In this document: positions 27,504 to 36,889 of the stretch, in pieces
Position numbering within the stretch: position 1 is the first letter of the stretch
Layout: every line of letters begins with the position of its first letter
Source: an uncultured Lachnospiraceae bacterium
Lineage (GTDB): Bacteria > Bacillota > Clostridia > Lachnospirales > Lachnospiraceae
Direction of reading: 5' to 3'
DNA length: 57,114 nt
Assembly: GCA_947385425.1 (NCBI GenBank)
Contig: CANDKY010000009.1
Span: 1 to 57,114, forward strand
Position numbers and translations under genes: made by a program
The notes under the pieces: generated by a model
Seen by the model: the letters and a program-made list of their open reading frames with translations, nothing else
Told to the model about the DNA's origin: nothing
Database searches by the model: none

Positions 27504-30500
27504 TTATGCAAACACTGCCAATTTTAAAGGAATCTCCTTATCAATCCACACCGCTTCCTTCCTCTCTCCTGCCAGGATGATTAATTCCTCACCCTTATGG
27601 TTCGAAACAAACATACTGCCCGGCTGTAATACGAACTGCCCCGTCGCTGACTGTTCTATTATCCTATCCGGTATTTTCACCTCAAACCCGTTCCCCGTCT
27701 TTTTCATTATACAGCTCCCGGCATAATGGGATTTGCCATCCCCATCTAAATGATATATTTTTATACTCCTCAGCATCATATACAGAAGGTACAGAAGCAC
27801 TGCCGCAGCCGCCACGCTTCCCATTGTAAAGGTAATGGCTTTTACTACCGGAACAATCACATCCCCTCTTTTTATGGTTTCCGGCTGTATTCCGGATATG
27901 TGCCCGGTATTCACCTCCGGCTGCCTTACGGTTACTGTTTCCTGTCCATCGGGCATTTTCTGTGTTGGCCGGCTCCCTGTTTCCATGGGTTCTTCCGGGC
28001 TTATTTCCCCATCTATCCCGGCAGCATCAGGCTGTGTATCGGACAGTTCCCCGTCTTCCGGCGCATTCTCCTCCATTCCTCCCTTCCCCGGTTTTCTCCG
28101 CTTCCTGGCAGACTGTACCGGCATCATAAGCTTATCCTTACTTTCTCCCCCTTCCGCCCCGTCATCGGTTATTTCGGGAACATCGCCGTTGCCGTCTTCC
28201 ATATCCGTGCCGTCTCCCGAACCGCCTTCACTGTTATTATTCCCCTTTTCTGTGTTTCCACCATCACTCCCCTCTCCTGTTCCTGCGTCTCCGTCTCCCG
28301 TTCCCGCATCTCCTTCCCCGGCGTCCTTCCCATCATCTTCCCCGGTATCCGCTGTTTCGCCTTTTTCATCGGGGCCGTCATCTTCTGTCCCGTCATTGTT
28401 ATCTTTATTCAGATCGTTTCCTTCGGCCTCTTTATCCGAAGCATCCTCATTCCCCTTATCGGAGCCATCATCGTCATTATCCGTTCCGTCCCCTTCCTCT
28501 TTATCCGTTCCGTCTCCTTCCCCTTTGTCCGTTCCGTTTCCTTCCCCTTTGTCCGTTCCGTCCCCTCCCTCTTTGTCTGTGCCGTCTCCTTCCTCTTTGT
28601 CTGTACCGTCCCCTTCTTCTTTGTCCGTTCCGTCCCCTTCCCCTTTGTCCGTTCCGTCCCCTTCCTCTTTGTCTGTGCCGTCTCCTTCCCCTTTGTCCGC
28701 ACCATCCCCTTCTTCCTTGTCCGTTCCGTCCCCTTCTCCTTTATCCGTTCCGTCCCCTTCGTCCTTATTACCTTCATCCGGGTCACTGCCGTTTCCAATA
28801 TTGCTAATCTCAATGTTTTCTTTTACAATATTGCCGCAGGCATCGCGTACCGCTATTTCCACCGTACCGTTTTCCTTCACTTTACACACATTTTCCTTCA
28901 CCCATGTCTGCCCGCCGTCAAACGAATACGCCTGCACTGCCAGTCCGCTGCCGGGACTCCCGTCCGGCTGTATATCGACCGCTTCCACCCGGATTTCTAT
29001 TTCCTTAACTTCTTTCTCTGTATCATAAATAATATCGCGTATTTGGGGTGCAGTCCTGTCAATATTGTTAACCGCAACAGACAATGCCGGCTCCCTGTCG
29101 TCAATATCCTCATTTTCCACCATCAGGCGCACTGTGTAAACTCCGTTTTCTGTCACGGAAAAACTGCCGGTACAGACGCCCTGCCCGTTCCCGGTATCTC
29201 CGTCCCCGGATATGCTTCCATTCCCGCCTTCCCCTGCCTGGGTACCTTCCCATAAAAAAGGCTTTTCAGCAAGCCGCACGAAGCCATCCCCGTTTTCACA
29301 TACCGCCTGCAGAAGAACCGGCTCACTGCTCCATCCGGAACTGCCCATTGACAAAGAAAACACTGCATAAGGGACGTCTTCCTCCCTGCCGCATCCCAGT
29401 TCATGGCCGTCCACGGATTCCTCTTCCTTCCCGCAGGAAAGGGCGTAAGCATCCACATGATCTTCCCCCTTCTCACAGTTCCGGCTGTAAGACTCTACCG
29501 TTTCTTCCGTTTTTCCGCAATTTTGTACATAAGCTTCCACCGTTTCCTCTGTCTTTCCGCAGTCTGTCTCATAAACATCCACATCCGTTTCATCCTTCCC
29601 GCAGTTTATTCCGTAAGACTCCACTGTCGTTGTATCTTTCCCACAGTTAATTTCATATTCTATAATCGTCCCCTCTTCCAGATTGCATCCCCTTTCCCAT
29701 GCATCCACCGTAGTTTCCGGATCTTTGCCGCAAAAGAGCGTATATTCCTCAACGGCTTCGTCCATCCCGCAGACTGCTTTCGGATACTCATGGGTATACC
29801 CCATATCACGGCAGATCCAGCATATTGTCCGTGTTTCTGTTGCCGTTTTCTTATCACAGTTCTTATGGCTGAAATTTGCTTCAAATGTAACATGCTGTGC
29901 CGTGCCATGCAGCGGACAATCCGCGTCCTGTTTGCTTATAATTTTCATTCCGCCTTCATAGGCTGCCGTACACTCTGCAGTACCGTAACATTCCTCTTTA
30001 TGTGTATGGTATACCGGCATGTAACAACTGCCGCCCGACACACTGTCCCCTATATGGGTATGATATACCGGTACACTGTAACAGCCCCCGCCTGATATTT
30101 CACTCCCGGTATGTGTATGCCGCACGGCTTTGCCGTAACAGCCCCCGCCGTTCACTGCATCCCCTGTGTGCTCATGCTTTATTTCCTTGCTGTAACATCC
30201 TCCCCCTGCATTTTCACTGCCGGTGTGGGTATGGTATACCTTTTTGCCATAACAGCCGCCGCCCTCTTTTTCGTTTCCCGTATGGGTATGGTATACTTTC
30301 TCCCCATAACAGGCGCCTCCTTCCGTTTCGTTTCCTTCGTGGACATGATAATTCTTCTTTCCGTAACAGCCGCCGCCCTCTTCTTCATTGCCTGTATGCT
30401 CGTGATATATCGGTTCCTTATAGCAGGCGCCTCCGCCGCCGGGATCCCCTTCGTGCATATGCAGGATATCCTTTGTATAACAGCCCGTACCATCATCTGC

Positions 30501-30788
30501 ATTTCCGATATGCACATGGTATAATTTCCGTTCTGCCCTTATCCCGTTCCCGCCTGACGCCGTTCCTCCCTGCGCGCTGATTTCCCTGGCTTTTACCAGA
30601 AGGTTACCAACGGTATTTTTCTGCGCTTTATTTATGCTGTATAAATTCCCCTGTGCCTGAACCTGTGCCGGCATGGCAAGAACCGCTGCCAGAAGTACTG
30701 CTCCGGCCCTTTTCCACAACCTTCCGAAATATCCTTTTGCATTCGGCTTACATTCCGAATAATAATTTCTCTTTTCTATATACTCCAT
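27504..30788 (-). CDS. Large secreted, membrane-anchored protein made of His/Cys repeats
   Basis: The protein has 1094 residues. Residues 20-47 are a signal sequence ending PAQVQAQG. Residues 85-280 hold ten 19-20-residue repeats of the form (V/I)YHxHxGxxxxGGGCYxxx. After a Cys/His spacer (CWICRDMGY), about nine 16-residue repeats of the form xxxNCGKxEETVExY follow. Next comes an Ig-like module (DRTAPQIRDIIYD), then about ten GDGTDKEE(G) acidic repeats, a Gly/Asp/Glu-rich stalk, a TM segment (ITFTMGSVAAAAVLLYLLYMM) and a 75-residue cytosolic-looking tail. It resembles uncharacterised surface proteins of gut clostridia. Metal binding by the His-x-His and Cys units is inference. Start 30788 has AGGAGGATTAAA upstream. 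A long leader with a terminator precedes it. Confidence 0.85.
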   Translation of the reverse strand: MEYIEKRNYYSECKPNAKGYFGRLWKRAGAVLLAAVLAMPAQVQAQGNLYSINKAQKNTVGNLLVKAREISAQGGTASGGNGIRAERKLYHVHIGNADDGTGCYTKDILHMHEGDPGGGGACYKEPIYHEHTGNEEEGGGCYGKKNYHVHEGNETEGGACYGEKVYHTHTGNEKEGGGCYGKKVYHTHTGSENAGGGCYSKEIKHEHTGDAVNGGGCYGKAVRHTHTGSEISGGGCYSVPVYHTHIGDSVSGGSCYMPVYHTHKEECYGTAECTAAYEGGMKIISKQDADCPLHGTAQHVTFEANFSHKNCDKKTATETRTICWICRDMGYTHEYPKAVCGMDEAVEEYTLFCGKDPETTVDAWERGCNLEEGTIIEYEINCGKDTTTVESYGINCGKDETDVDVYETDCGKTEETVEAYVQNCGKTEETVESYSRNCEKGEDHVDAYALSCGKEEESVDGHELGCGREEDVPYAVFSLSMGSSGWSSEPVLLQAVCENGDGFVRLAEKPFLWEGTQAGEGGNGSISGDGDTGNGQGVCTGSFSVTENGVYTVRLMVENEDIDDREPALSVAVNNIDRTAPQIRDIIYDTEKEVKEIEIRVEAVDIQPDGSPGSGLAVQAYSFDGGQTWVKENVCKVKENGTVEIAVRDACGNIVKENIEISNIGNGSDPDEGNKDEGDGTDKGEGDGTDKEEGDGADKGEGDGTDKEEGDGTDKGEGDGTDKEEGDGTDKEEGDGTDKEGGDGTDKGEGNGTDKGEGDGTDKEEGDGTDNDDDGSDKGNEDASDKEAEGNDLNKDNNDGTEDDGPDEKGETADTGEDDGKDAGEGDAGTGDGDAGTGEGSDGGNTEKGNNNSEGGSGDGTDMEDGNGDVPEITDDGAEGGESKDKLMMPVQSARKRRKPGKGGMEENAPEDGELSDTQPDAAGIDGEISPEEPMETGSRPTQKMPDGQETVTVRQPEVNTGHISGIQPETIKRGDVIVPVVKAITFTMGSVAAAAVLLYLLYMMLRSIKIYHLDGDGKSHYAGSCIMKKTGNGFEVKIPDRIIEQSATGQFVLQPGSMFVSNHKGEELIILAGERKEAVWIDKEIPLKLAVFA

Positions 30789-30942
30789 TTTAATCCTCCT
30801 ATTCCAGTCCCGCCTCCGCCCTGCGAATGCCCCTATATTGGGAAGGATTTCCGCACGCTTCCGCGCACTGAAATCCTTCCGGGCTTTCTCCGGGCTCCGG
30901 CTGTTTTCCAATACCAACTTATTCCATCCTCAATTTCCGTAC

Positions 30943-30992
30943 AAAAAAACCTGTCCTCTGGATGTCATTCTACATACATTCCAAAAGACAGG
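30943..30992 (-). terminator. Intrinsic terminator in the leader of the His/Cys-repeat gene
   Basis: On the minus strand a hairpin CCTGTCTTTTGGA ... TCCAGAGGACAGG (30950-30992) is followed by seven T (30943-30949). It lies about 155 bp before the start codon and about 260 bp after a good promoter, so it could be an attenuator rather than an end-of-operon terminator. Confidence 0.75.
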
Positions 30993-31254
30993 TTCCACAT
31001 CAGGGCTCTGTACTTAAAATTTCTGTGCAAATTTCTAACAGTATTTTTTCGGGAATACATAGCAAAGAACATAGGCGCAGCAGGCTGCACTGAGGACTTG
31101 TGGCATGTACTTCGGGAAAACCAACTGGAACATCTTCACAAGAAATTTGGATACAAAGCACCTGCCCTATCCGCATCCCTTATCAGGCGGATAAATCAGG
31201 GCTATGAAAACTTTATCACGTTTTATTTTCCATTCACGAATATCTCATATATGT
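30993..31254 (-). promoter_or_regulatory. Unassigned long leader or small RNA
   Basis: About 260 nt between promoter and terminator. It includes a hairpin GCCCTG...ATCCGC/GCGGAT..GGGC near 31160-31205. I do not recognise any known riboswitch class, RNase P, tmRNA or SRP RNA in it. It is either a regulatory leader or an independent transcript. Confidence 0.4.
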
Positions 31255-31283
31255 ATCGTATCGCATCAGATACCCGTTGTCAA
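31255..31283 (-). promoter_or_regulatory. Sigma-A-type promoter
   Basis: On the minus strand, TTGACA (31278-31283) and TACGAT (31255-31260) with a 17-bp spacer. It drives the leader of the His/Cys-repeat protein gene. Confidence 0.7.
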
Positions 31284-31325
31284 TACTTTTTTCATTTTAC
31301 TTTTTCCATTTTTACTTTTTTCAGT

Positions 31326-31453
31326 TAGAGCCTGTTTAAAATCTCATTTCCACCATCTATACACGTTGTAACCGTTTCACCATTTTGCGAGATCTTTGCC
31401 TCTCACAAACTGTGGTGCACATCTGGCGAAAAGCAGATTTTAAACAAGCTCTA
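31326..31453. repeat. MITE family B, copy B2 (divergent ends)
   Basis: Ends GAGCCTGTTTAAAAT and ATTTTAAACAAGCTC flanked by TA (31326-31327, 31452-31453). The interior shares CACGTTGTAACCG and CTCACAAACTGTGG blocks with B3 and B5. Its outer TAG forms the stop codon of the gene ending at 31451. Confidence 0.8.
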
Positions 31454-33523
31454 AAACATCAGCAAACTCTTCATCCCATAATACAAGCCCGGATTCGAAC
31501 TGCGCACATTGACGCTCAAGTCCCCATTCCCGAAAACAACTCCCAGGCCATAAAACGCCTGCAGCACACAGATACACCCCAGAAGCAGCATCAGGCTGTT
31601 TCTCCTTCCTGCTCCGTTGCTCACTTCCCATATGCAAAACAGCATAAATACGGATGCGCACAGCACCCCCCATACCATATCCACCATATAACGCTGCAAA
31701 ATTCCGGCGCCGGTCACATCCGCAACTCCAAGAATGACAGGCACGGCCAGATTTGCCAGAACAAACCCGTATACCCCCTTATGCCTGAACAGCCTCTTTT
31801 CACGCTGCAGCAATACCAGCAGCCAGGCAAGCGCGTTGCATACCAGCATCCCCCCATAGGTATACTCTGCGTTCAGCTTCCCCATATAAGTACCGGATCC
31901 AATCTGTATCCCCTGCAGAAACGGGAATTCACTGCTTACCGCCGGAGGGTTAAAAAAGTAATGCCACACCCCAAGCAAAGCCTGGTGCAGATTAAACCCC
32001 CGTCTCGTCATATCATTGCTCGTAAGGCTGTACGCAGCCCCGAAATCAAACGGGGAACCAAACCGCGCCGCATTATAATACATAATCCCCGCCGCCACCA
32101 GCAAATACGGAAGGCAGATACTGATAGTCTCCAGAGGGTTCTTTCTCCCGAACAATTCCCTCTTCTTCACTACCTCATCCCAGAAAAGCGGCACCGCCAG
32201 GAACGAAAATAACAGCATCTGCGGACGGCAGCCCGCTACCAGGGCCATACAGAATGAACCAAGCAGATAAGCCACCTTTCTGTGCCTGGGATGCAGGGTG
32301 TATTTCCCTTTTATCCAAAGCCAGAGCCCTGCTACCGTAAACATATTCGCCGCCATTATCGGCGTATCATACAGATCCGGCCTTGCTATCACAAACAGGT
32401 AATTCCCGCTGCATACGGTCAGCGCACACGCCATAAGGTAAAGGAAAAAAGGCGTATTCACAAACCAATGTTTTACCACCTCCCGGTAAAACGCAAACAC
32501 CGCCAGTATAAAACCGCAGTAAAAAATAAACACCGCCAGATAATTCGGCAAATGATGCCCGGTCAGCAGATAACATGGCAAATACAGCAGCAGTTCCGGC
32601 ACAATACCGAAATACACATAATATTTCCCTTCCCTGTAAGCATAATCCGCCTGGTAGGGAATGCCGTTTGCCTGCAAATAAATCGTATCATAAGGATTTT
32701 CCGCCTGCAGCAGCCCCTCCGAAGGCTGCGCCGCCAGGCTGAAACTCCCGCCCGCTATCGCCTCCGCCAGTTCCTGATACTGTTTGTGATGCGGCCACGG
32801 CGACGTAATACAGACCGGATTCACATGTGCCAGGAGCCATGCCAGCCCCATCAGAAGCAGAATCGCGGCGGCAGTCGCCAGCCTCTGCCTCTTCGAACCA
32901 ATCCACTTCCCGGCTACCCGGCTGCCCCGCCCGATACTTCTTGCATAATGGCCCAGGCAAAGCACCGCCCACGCCAAGGCAAACCTCTCCAAACGGAACA
33001 CAAAAGGAACCCGCACATTGGCATGGATCCCCTGTACCGTCACCAGACAGCCCGCCGGGACCGTCAGCCCTATGCTGACCTCCGATACTTTCCCCGCCGG
33101 ATGGATACGGGTATAATGGGTTCTGGCAAGCTCCGGAACCCATACCTGTTCCGGCAGATAATAAGGATAATAATTCCCCTCATCCGCCAGCCCTATCGTA
33201 TACGGCACCAAAACTTCCGGTTCGGAAAGCTCCAATCCTATCCAAAGGTTATGTATCTCCCTGCCCGCCCCATCCATATACAGCGTCAAAGCCCCCTCCG
33301 CCGTCTCATAAACCTTCCCCTCCGGCCTATCCGGCATTACCTCCGTGCCGCCCTCCACGCGGATGTCGTCAAAAACTATCGGATCCCGGAATACCATACT
33401 CCTCCATGCCGAAAAATTAAACAGGAACACTTCCGCCGCTAATGCCGCCAGTAAAAGCAGTATCCGGATTTCCCAGGGCTTTCTGTCCCTGCCGCTTATT
33501 CTCCTTCGCGCTTTCCATAACAT
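31451..33523 (-). CDS. Large polytopic membrane protein, probable envelope glycan assembly
   Basis: The protein has 690 residues. One N-terminal TM segment is followed by an extracellular beta-rich domain (about 35-170), then about ten TM segments. There is no recognisable DxD or catalytic signature, although the multi-TM plus large loop plan fits GT-C enzymes. It overlaps the acyltransferase gene by 28 bp, so they form an operon. The start at 33523 follows GGAGGATATAAGG. The stop codon is the TAG at the tip of MITE B2. Confidence 0.75.
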   Translation of the reverse strand: MLWKARRRISGRDRKPWEIRILLLLAALAAEVFLFNFSAWRSMVFRDPIVFDDIRVEGGTEVMPDRPEGKVYETAEGALTLYMDGAGREIHNLWIGLELSEPEVLVPYTIGLADEGNYYPYYLPEQVWVPELARTHYTRIHPAGKVSEVSIGLTVPAGCLVTVQGIHANVRVPFVFRLERFALAWAVLCLGHYARSIGRGSRVAGKWIGSKRQRLATAAAILLLMGLAWLLAHVNPVCITSPWPHHKQYQELAEAIAGGSFSLAAQPSEGLLQAENPYDTIYLQANGIPYQADYAYREGKYYVYFGIVPELLLYLPCYLLTGHHLPNYLAVFIFYCGFILAVFAFYREVVKHWFVNTPFFLYLMACALTVCSGNYLFVIARPDLYDTPIMAANMFTVAGLWLWIKGKYTLHPRHRKVAYLLGSFCMALVAGCRPQMLLFSFLAVPLFWDEVVKKRELFGRKNPLETISICLPYLLVAAGIMYYNAARFGSPFDFGAAYSLTSNDMTRRGFNLHQALLGVWHYFFNPPAVSSEFPFLQGIQIGSGTYMGKLNAEYTYGGMLVCNALAWLLVLLQREKRLFRHKGVYGFVLANLAVPVILGVADVTGAGILQRYMVDMVWGVLCASVFMLFCIWEVSNGAGRRNSLMLLLGCICVLQAFYGLGVVFGNGDLSVNVRSSNPGLYYGMKSLLMF

Positions 33524-34623
33524 ATCCTTATATCCTCCATTTTCCCGGCAAATTTTTCCGCACAACTCTGCAAAACAAACGCCGCACCAATCCCGGCCGC
33601 CACATATACCCACCGGAATGCCTCCACTCCTCCCGGCACATACACATACCCGACTTCCGCCAGGAATACCGCTTTATCAAAGTCCCGGCACCAGGGCGTC
33701 ATCATACCGATCCCATACATAACGCCTTTCACCGCCAGGAAACCCAGAATATGATGCATCATCACCGCATAAGTATTCCTGCCCACCCATTCCGCAACAG
33801 GAAGCCGCCCAAGCAGAGGCGCCGTTATCTTTGCAGCCCTCAGCCAGAAAGCTATGCCTGTCACCGTCGTCAGGTAAGGAATCACCGGGCCGTTGGCAAA
33901 CCCGGTACACCAAACGGTGCTGTACGCCAGCCCTCCGTTCGTAAACACAATCGCCAACTGTACCGCAAAAAGAACGGCATAATAAATACCATTCGGCACA
34001 GTATCATATTTCTCCAGCTTTTTCCTGTAAAAATGCCCCATCTCATAACATGGCAGCATAAACAGGATCCTTCCCGGGAACTTATAATATCCCCAAACAT
34101 GCCCTCCGGCTGCAAGCCAGACTGTCCCTATCCCGGCCGCAAGGTATCCGGCCAAAAGCAGCCATTCCTTTTCCAGGTGCAGCAGCCCGGAAACCTTACG
34201 TATGCAGACATTCAGCATTTCCACGCAGAACAGGGCCGGTACGAACCAAGCCGGGAAATTCCACCCAAACTGATGCCCTCCCAAAAAAGGTTCCGCCAAC
34301 AGCGTCCGGAGACTAATCCCCTGCCCAACCAAAAACCCCGCCTTATGAAGCACCATAGCCAGCAGCCCGTAAAGAAGGTTCCATATATAATAAGGAAGCA
34401 AAAGCCTGCGCGCTTTCCGCTTCACGTAATCCCCAATCCCCTGCTCCGCCCTCTCCTCGTAAAAATACCCTGAAATAAAGAGGAAAAGCGGCACATGGAA
34501 GGAGTAGTAGGGGAATAACCCTCCCATATCCAATATATGAAAATCCGCATGCCCTGCCACCACCAGCAAAATACCGATTGCAGACAATATACGGAATGTT
34601 CCGTTCACTTCCCTTTCACGCAT
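33496..34623 (-). CDS. Acyltransferase family 3 (OafA/WecH type) membrane enzyme
   Basis: The protein has 375 residues and ten hydrophobic segments. It starts GTFRILSAIGILLVVAGHADF with the conserved His and continues FHVPLFLFISGYFY, typical of acyltransferase family 3, which O-acylate surface sugars or peptidoglycan. There is no SGNH domain at the C-terminus. ATG 34623 is preferred; an ATG 12 bases upstream directly abuts AGGAGG. It is the first gene of a two-gene operon with the 690-residue membrane protein. Confidence 0.88.
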   Translation of the reverse strand: MREREVNGTFRILSAIGILLVVAGHADFHILDMGGLFPYYSFHVPLFLFISGYFYEERAEQGIGDYVKRKARRLLLPYYIWNLLYGLLAMVLHKAGFLVGQGISLRTLLAEPFLGGHQFGWNFPAWFVPALFCVEMLNVCIRKVSGLLHLEKEWLLLAGYLAAGIGTVWLAAGGHVWGYYKFPGRILFMLPCYEMGHFYRKKLEKYDTVPNGIYYAVLFAVQLAIVFTNGGLAYSTVWCTGFANGPVIPYLTTVTGIAFWLRAAKITAPLLGRLPVAEWVGRNTYAVMMHHILGFLAVKGVMYGIGMMTPWCRDFDKAVFLAEVGYVYVPGGVEAFRWVYVAAGIGAAFVLQSCAEKFAGKMEDIRICYGKREGE

Positions 34624-34647
34624 CCCTGCCCCCATCCTCCTGATCGT

Positions 34648-34714
34648 ATATCTCAATCCGGACCATCGAAAGACGCCGGCACTTAGGCGCCGTGTTTTGG
34701 CGCTACACTACATG
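34648..34714. repeat. Family C internal fragment (C5)
   Basis: It matches the interior of family C from TATATCTCAATCCGGACC to GGCGCTACACTACATG and ends at the centre of the small extra palindrome seen in C1. It has neither terminus. Confidence 0.75.
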
Positions 34715-34849
34715 ACATCCGACAGAAAACATTTTTCAAACCCACTCCAGGAACCAAGTATTATCTTATTATACAAAAAAATCGGGAAATATGCTATAAT
34801 GAAATGAATTATGACAAAATTTGCGTATCGGCCGGTTACAGTTCACTCC

Positions 34850-35038
34850 CAATGTCATTAACTTAAGCTTCCCGAGGCGCTGCAGACCACATATCTCATC
34901 CGGACGCGCTTTCGCTCAGCGGCAGACGCAACGGTACTAAGGCGCCAAAACACGGCGCCTAAGTGCCGGCGTCTTTCAATGGTCCGGATTGAGATATATG
35001 GTCTGCAGCGCCCCGAAAAGCTTAAGTTAATGACATTG
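34850..35038. repeat. MITE family C, copy C3
   Basis: 189 bp flanked by a perfect 9-bp duplication GTTCACTCC (34841-34849, 35039-35047). It has the same orientation as C1. GTTACA precedes the left duplication, as at C2. Confidence 0.92.
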
Positions 35039-35141
35039 GTTCACTCCCACGCCCTATGCGCGGCCCTGGCACCTCATCTGATTTTTTTTGCATCGTTTTG
35101 AATGATGTCCGGATACCGATACCTGAAAGGATATTACCTAT

Positions 35142-36725
35142 ATGCTGCCCAAACTGCCTTTTTCCAGAGTTTTATCTGCCCTTAAATCCAGAAAAACCGA
35201 AACCTCCATCCTTCTCATGCTTGTACTGTTCTGCGCCTTTACCACGCTTATGCAGGGAAGCCCCGCGCTTGCAGGCCTGCCCGGCAGCCGGATCAAAGGC
35301 GGATGCCTCTTCCTTCTTTTCCTTACTTTCGCCGCCGCCATTTTCCTCCATGCCAGGCATAAACTCACCGAAGACCGTATGGTTTTCCTCCTTCTTTTCG
35401 GCGGTATGCTGCTGCGCTGCTGTTACGTACTGCTGTCCGGCCTGTATGACAGGCAGCATGACGAAGGCGTATATACCGGAATTGCCACCGCACAGATAAA
35501 CCCGGGCCATATCGGCTATATTGAATATATTTATAAATTCCGCAAACTGCCCGATATGAACCCTTACGAACTCTTCTCCTATTACCACCCGCCCCTCCAT
35601 TACATACTGTCCGGGCTATGGCTGATTTTCCTGACTTCCCTCGGAATGGCGGAAGATACGGCATTTGAAAACCTGCAGGTCCTGCCCCTGTTCTACTCCG
35701 GCCTGTTTATGCTGCTTACCTGGCGCATCCTGAAACGCGCCCATGCCGGCGGGAAAGGGCTCTGCACCGGCTTACTCCTTGTTGCCGCCCACCCTGCCCT
35801 CATCATTATGTCCGGCAGCATAAACAACGACATGCTCTCCACCCTCCTGCTGGCCGCCGCCATCCTCGCCGCACTCCGGTGGATTCAGTCAAACACACTC
35901 GGCAGCCTGCTCCTTATCGCCGCCTCCATAGGATTTGGCATGTTATGCAAAATAAACACTGCCGTTATCGCCCTCCCCACAGGGCTTATTTTCCTGTTGG
36001 ATTTTATCCGTGTACTGCGCACCGGAAAAAAACAAAATATCCTCCGCTCCCTGCGCAGCTACGTCCTGTTTGGCTGTACTGCCGGATCCGTCGGCCTGAG
36101 CTGGATTGCCCGCAACCTGATCCGTTTCCGCGTAAAGCCCGGGATCTCTTCCGCCACGGAAAGCTCCGTTATGTATACAGGGAATTACAGCATATGGGAA
36201 AGGATAGGGATCCCTGCCCTGTCCGACTGGCATTTCGCTTTCCCCTTCCATCCCCTGAGCGGGGACGCCATCCACAACACCTGGGTTATCATGTTCCAGA
36301 CCTCCCTGTTTACGGAAGAATACCCCGCAAACCTTACCGGCCTTTCCCTGTTTTTATGCCAAACTGCCTATATTGCCGCCATACTCTCCGCCACGGCCTC
36401 CGCCGTACTTTTCCTCGCCGCCCAATACACAAAATGGCGCGGCGGGACAAAAAAAACAAGAGAGGAAGCGCTCTTCCTCTCCACAGGCTACCTCGCCTTT
36501 TTACTCAGCTTCGCCTTATTTGCCCTGAAATACCCCTACACCTGCAGCAGTGATTTCCGCTACATAACCATCTGCCTGGTCTACATTGCCATAGGGCTTG
36601 CAGACAGCAGGCAGCTATACCCCGGAAAAGATCTCAAAGGCATCTGCTCCCGCATCACCCATGCCGGCATCTGCCTCACTTTAGCTGCCATGACAGCCAT
36701 ATACCTGACCTGGGAACAATGGTAA
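35142..36725 (+). CDS. GT-C-type membrane glycosyltransferase (PMT/ArnT-like)
   Basis: The protein has 527 residues and about 11 membrane segments. The first periplasmic loop carries LYDRQHDEGVYTG, the acidic loop typical of dolichol- or polyprenol-phosphate sugar transferases, followed by YHPPLHYILSG, a pattern seen in ArnT/PMT relatives. It probably uses a lipid-linked sugar outside the membrane; donor and acceptor are unknown. GAAAGGATAT lies upstream of ATG 35142. A family C remnant starts three bases past its stop. Confidence 0.8.
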   Translation: MLPKLPFSRVLSALKSRKTETSILLMLVLFCAFTTLMQGSPALAGLPGSRIKGGCLFLLFLTFAAAIFLHARHKLTEDRMVFLLLFGGMLLRCCYVLLSGLYDRQHDEGVYTGIATAQINPGHIGYIEYIYKFRKLPDMNPYELFSYYHPPLHYILSGLWLIFLTSLGMAEDTAFENLQVLPLFYSGLFMLLTWRILKRAHAGGKGLCTGLLLVAAHPALIIMSGSINNDMLSTLLLAAAILAALRWIQSNTLGSLLLIAASIGFGMLCKINTAVIALPTGLIFLLDFIRVLRTGKKQNILRSLRSYVLFGCTAGSVGLSWIARNLIRFRVKPGISSATESSVMYTGNYSIWERIGIPALSDWHFAFPFHPLSGDAIHNTWVIMFQTSLFTEEYPANLTGLSLFLCQTAYIAAILSATASAVLFLAAQYTKWRGGTKKTREEALFLSTGYLAFLLSFALFALKYPYTCSSDFRYITICLVYIAIGLADSRQLYPGKDLKGICSRITHAGICLTLAAMTAIYLTWEQW

Positions 36726-36727
36726 GC

Positions 36728-36757
36728 CAATGTCATTAACTTAAACTTCCCGTGGTG
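36728..36757. repeat. Family C terminus remnant (C6)
   Basis: An isolated CAATGTCATTAACTTAAACT end, three bases after the stop of the glycosyltransferase. No second terminus is present. Confidence 0.65.
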
Positions 36758-36787
36758 CCACGCCACAGCAACACCAACCCGGCCAAT

Positions 36788-36880
36788 CGAGTAGGGAAGA
36801 GCCATCTTCCCCTACTCGCGCGCCGGGCACCCGTCAGCTCTTGCTGACATTTTTCCTTTGGGTGCCCGCGTGCATAAAAA
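36788..36880. repeat. Structured repeat family F, copy F2
   Basis: Hairpin one is GAGTAGGGAAGAG...CTTCCCCTACTC. Hairpin two is GGGCACCC/GGGTGCCC enclosing GTCAGC/GCTGAC, followed by GTGCATAAAA. It lies next to repeat D5. Confidence 0.7.
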
Positions 36881-36889
36881 ATCCGGAAA

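Larger units (their letters stand above)
34624..35141. other. Divergent region with C5 and C3
   Basis: 518 bp without a gene. It contains a broken family C fragment, a stretch with TTATTATAC and TGCTATAAT-like promoter words around 34765-34800, and the intact C3 element. Confidence 0.5.

Noticed and set aside
27835-29028. Long plus-strand open frame, Ser/Pro-rich
   Set aside because: It is the antisense of the GDGTDKEE repeat region of the minus-strand surface protein; low-complexity composition keeps it open. No ribosome-binding site.
31098-31328. Plus-strand frame of 76 codons
   Set aside because: It lies over the minus-strand leader and promoter, has no site for ribosomes and resembles no protein.
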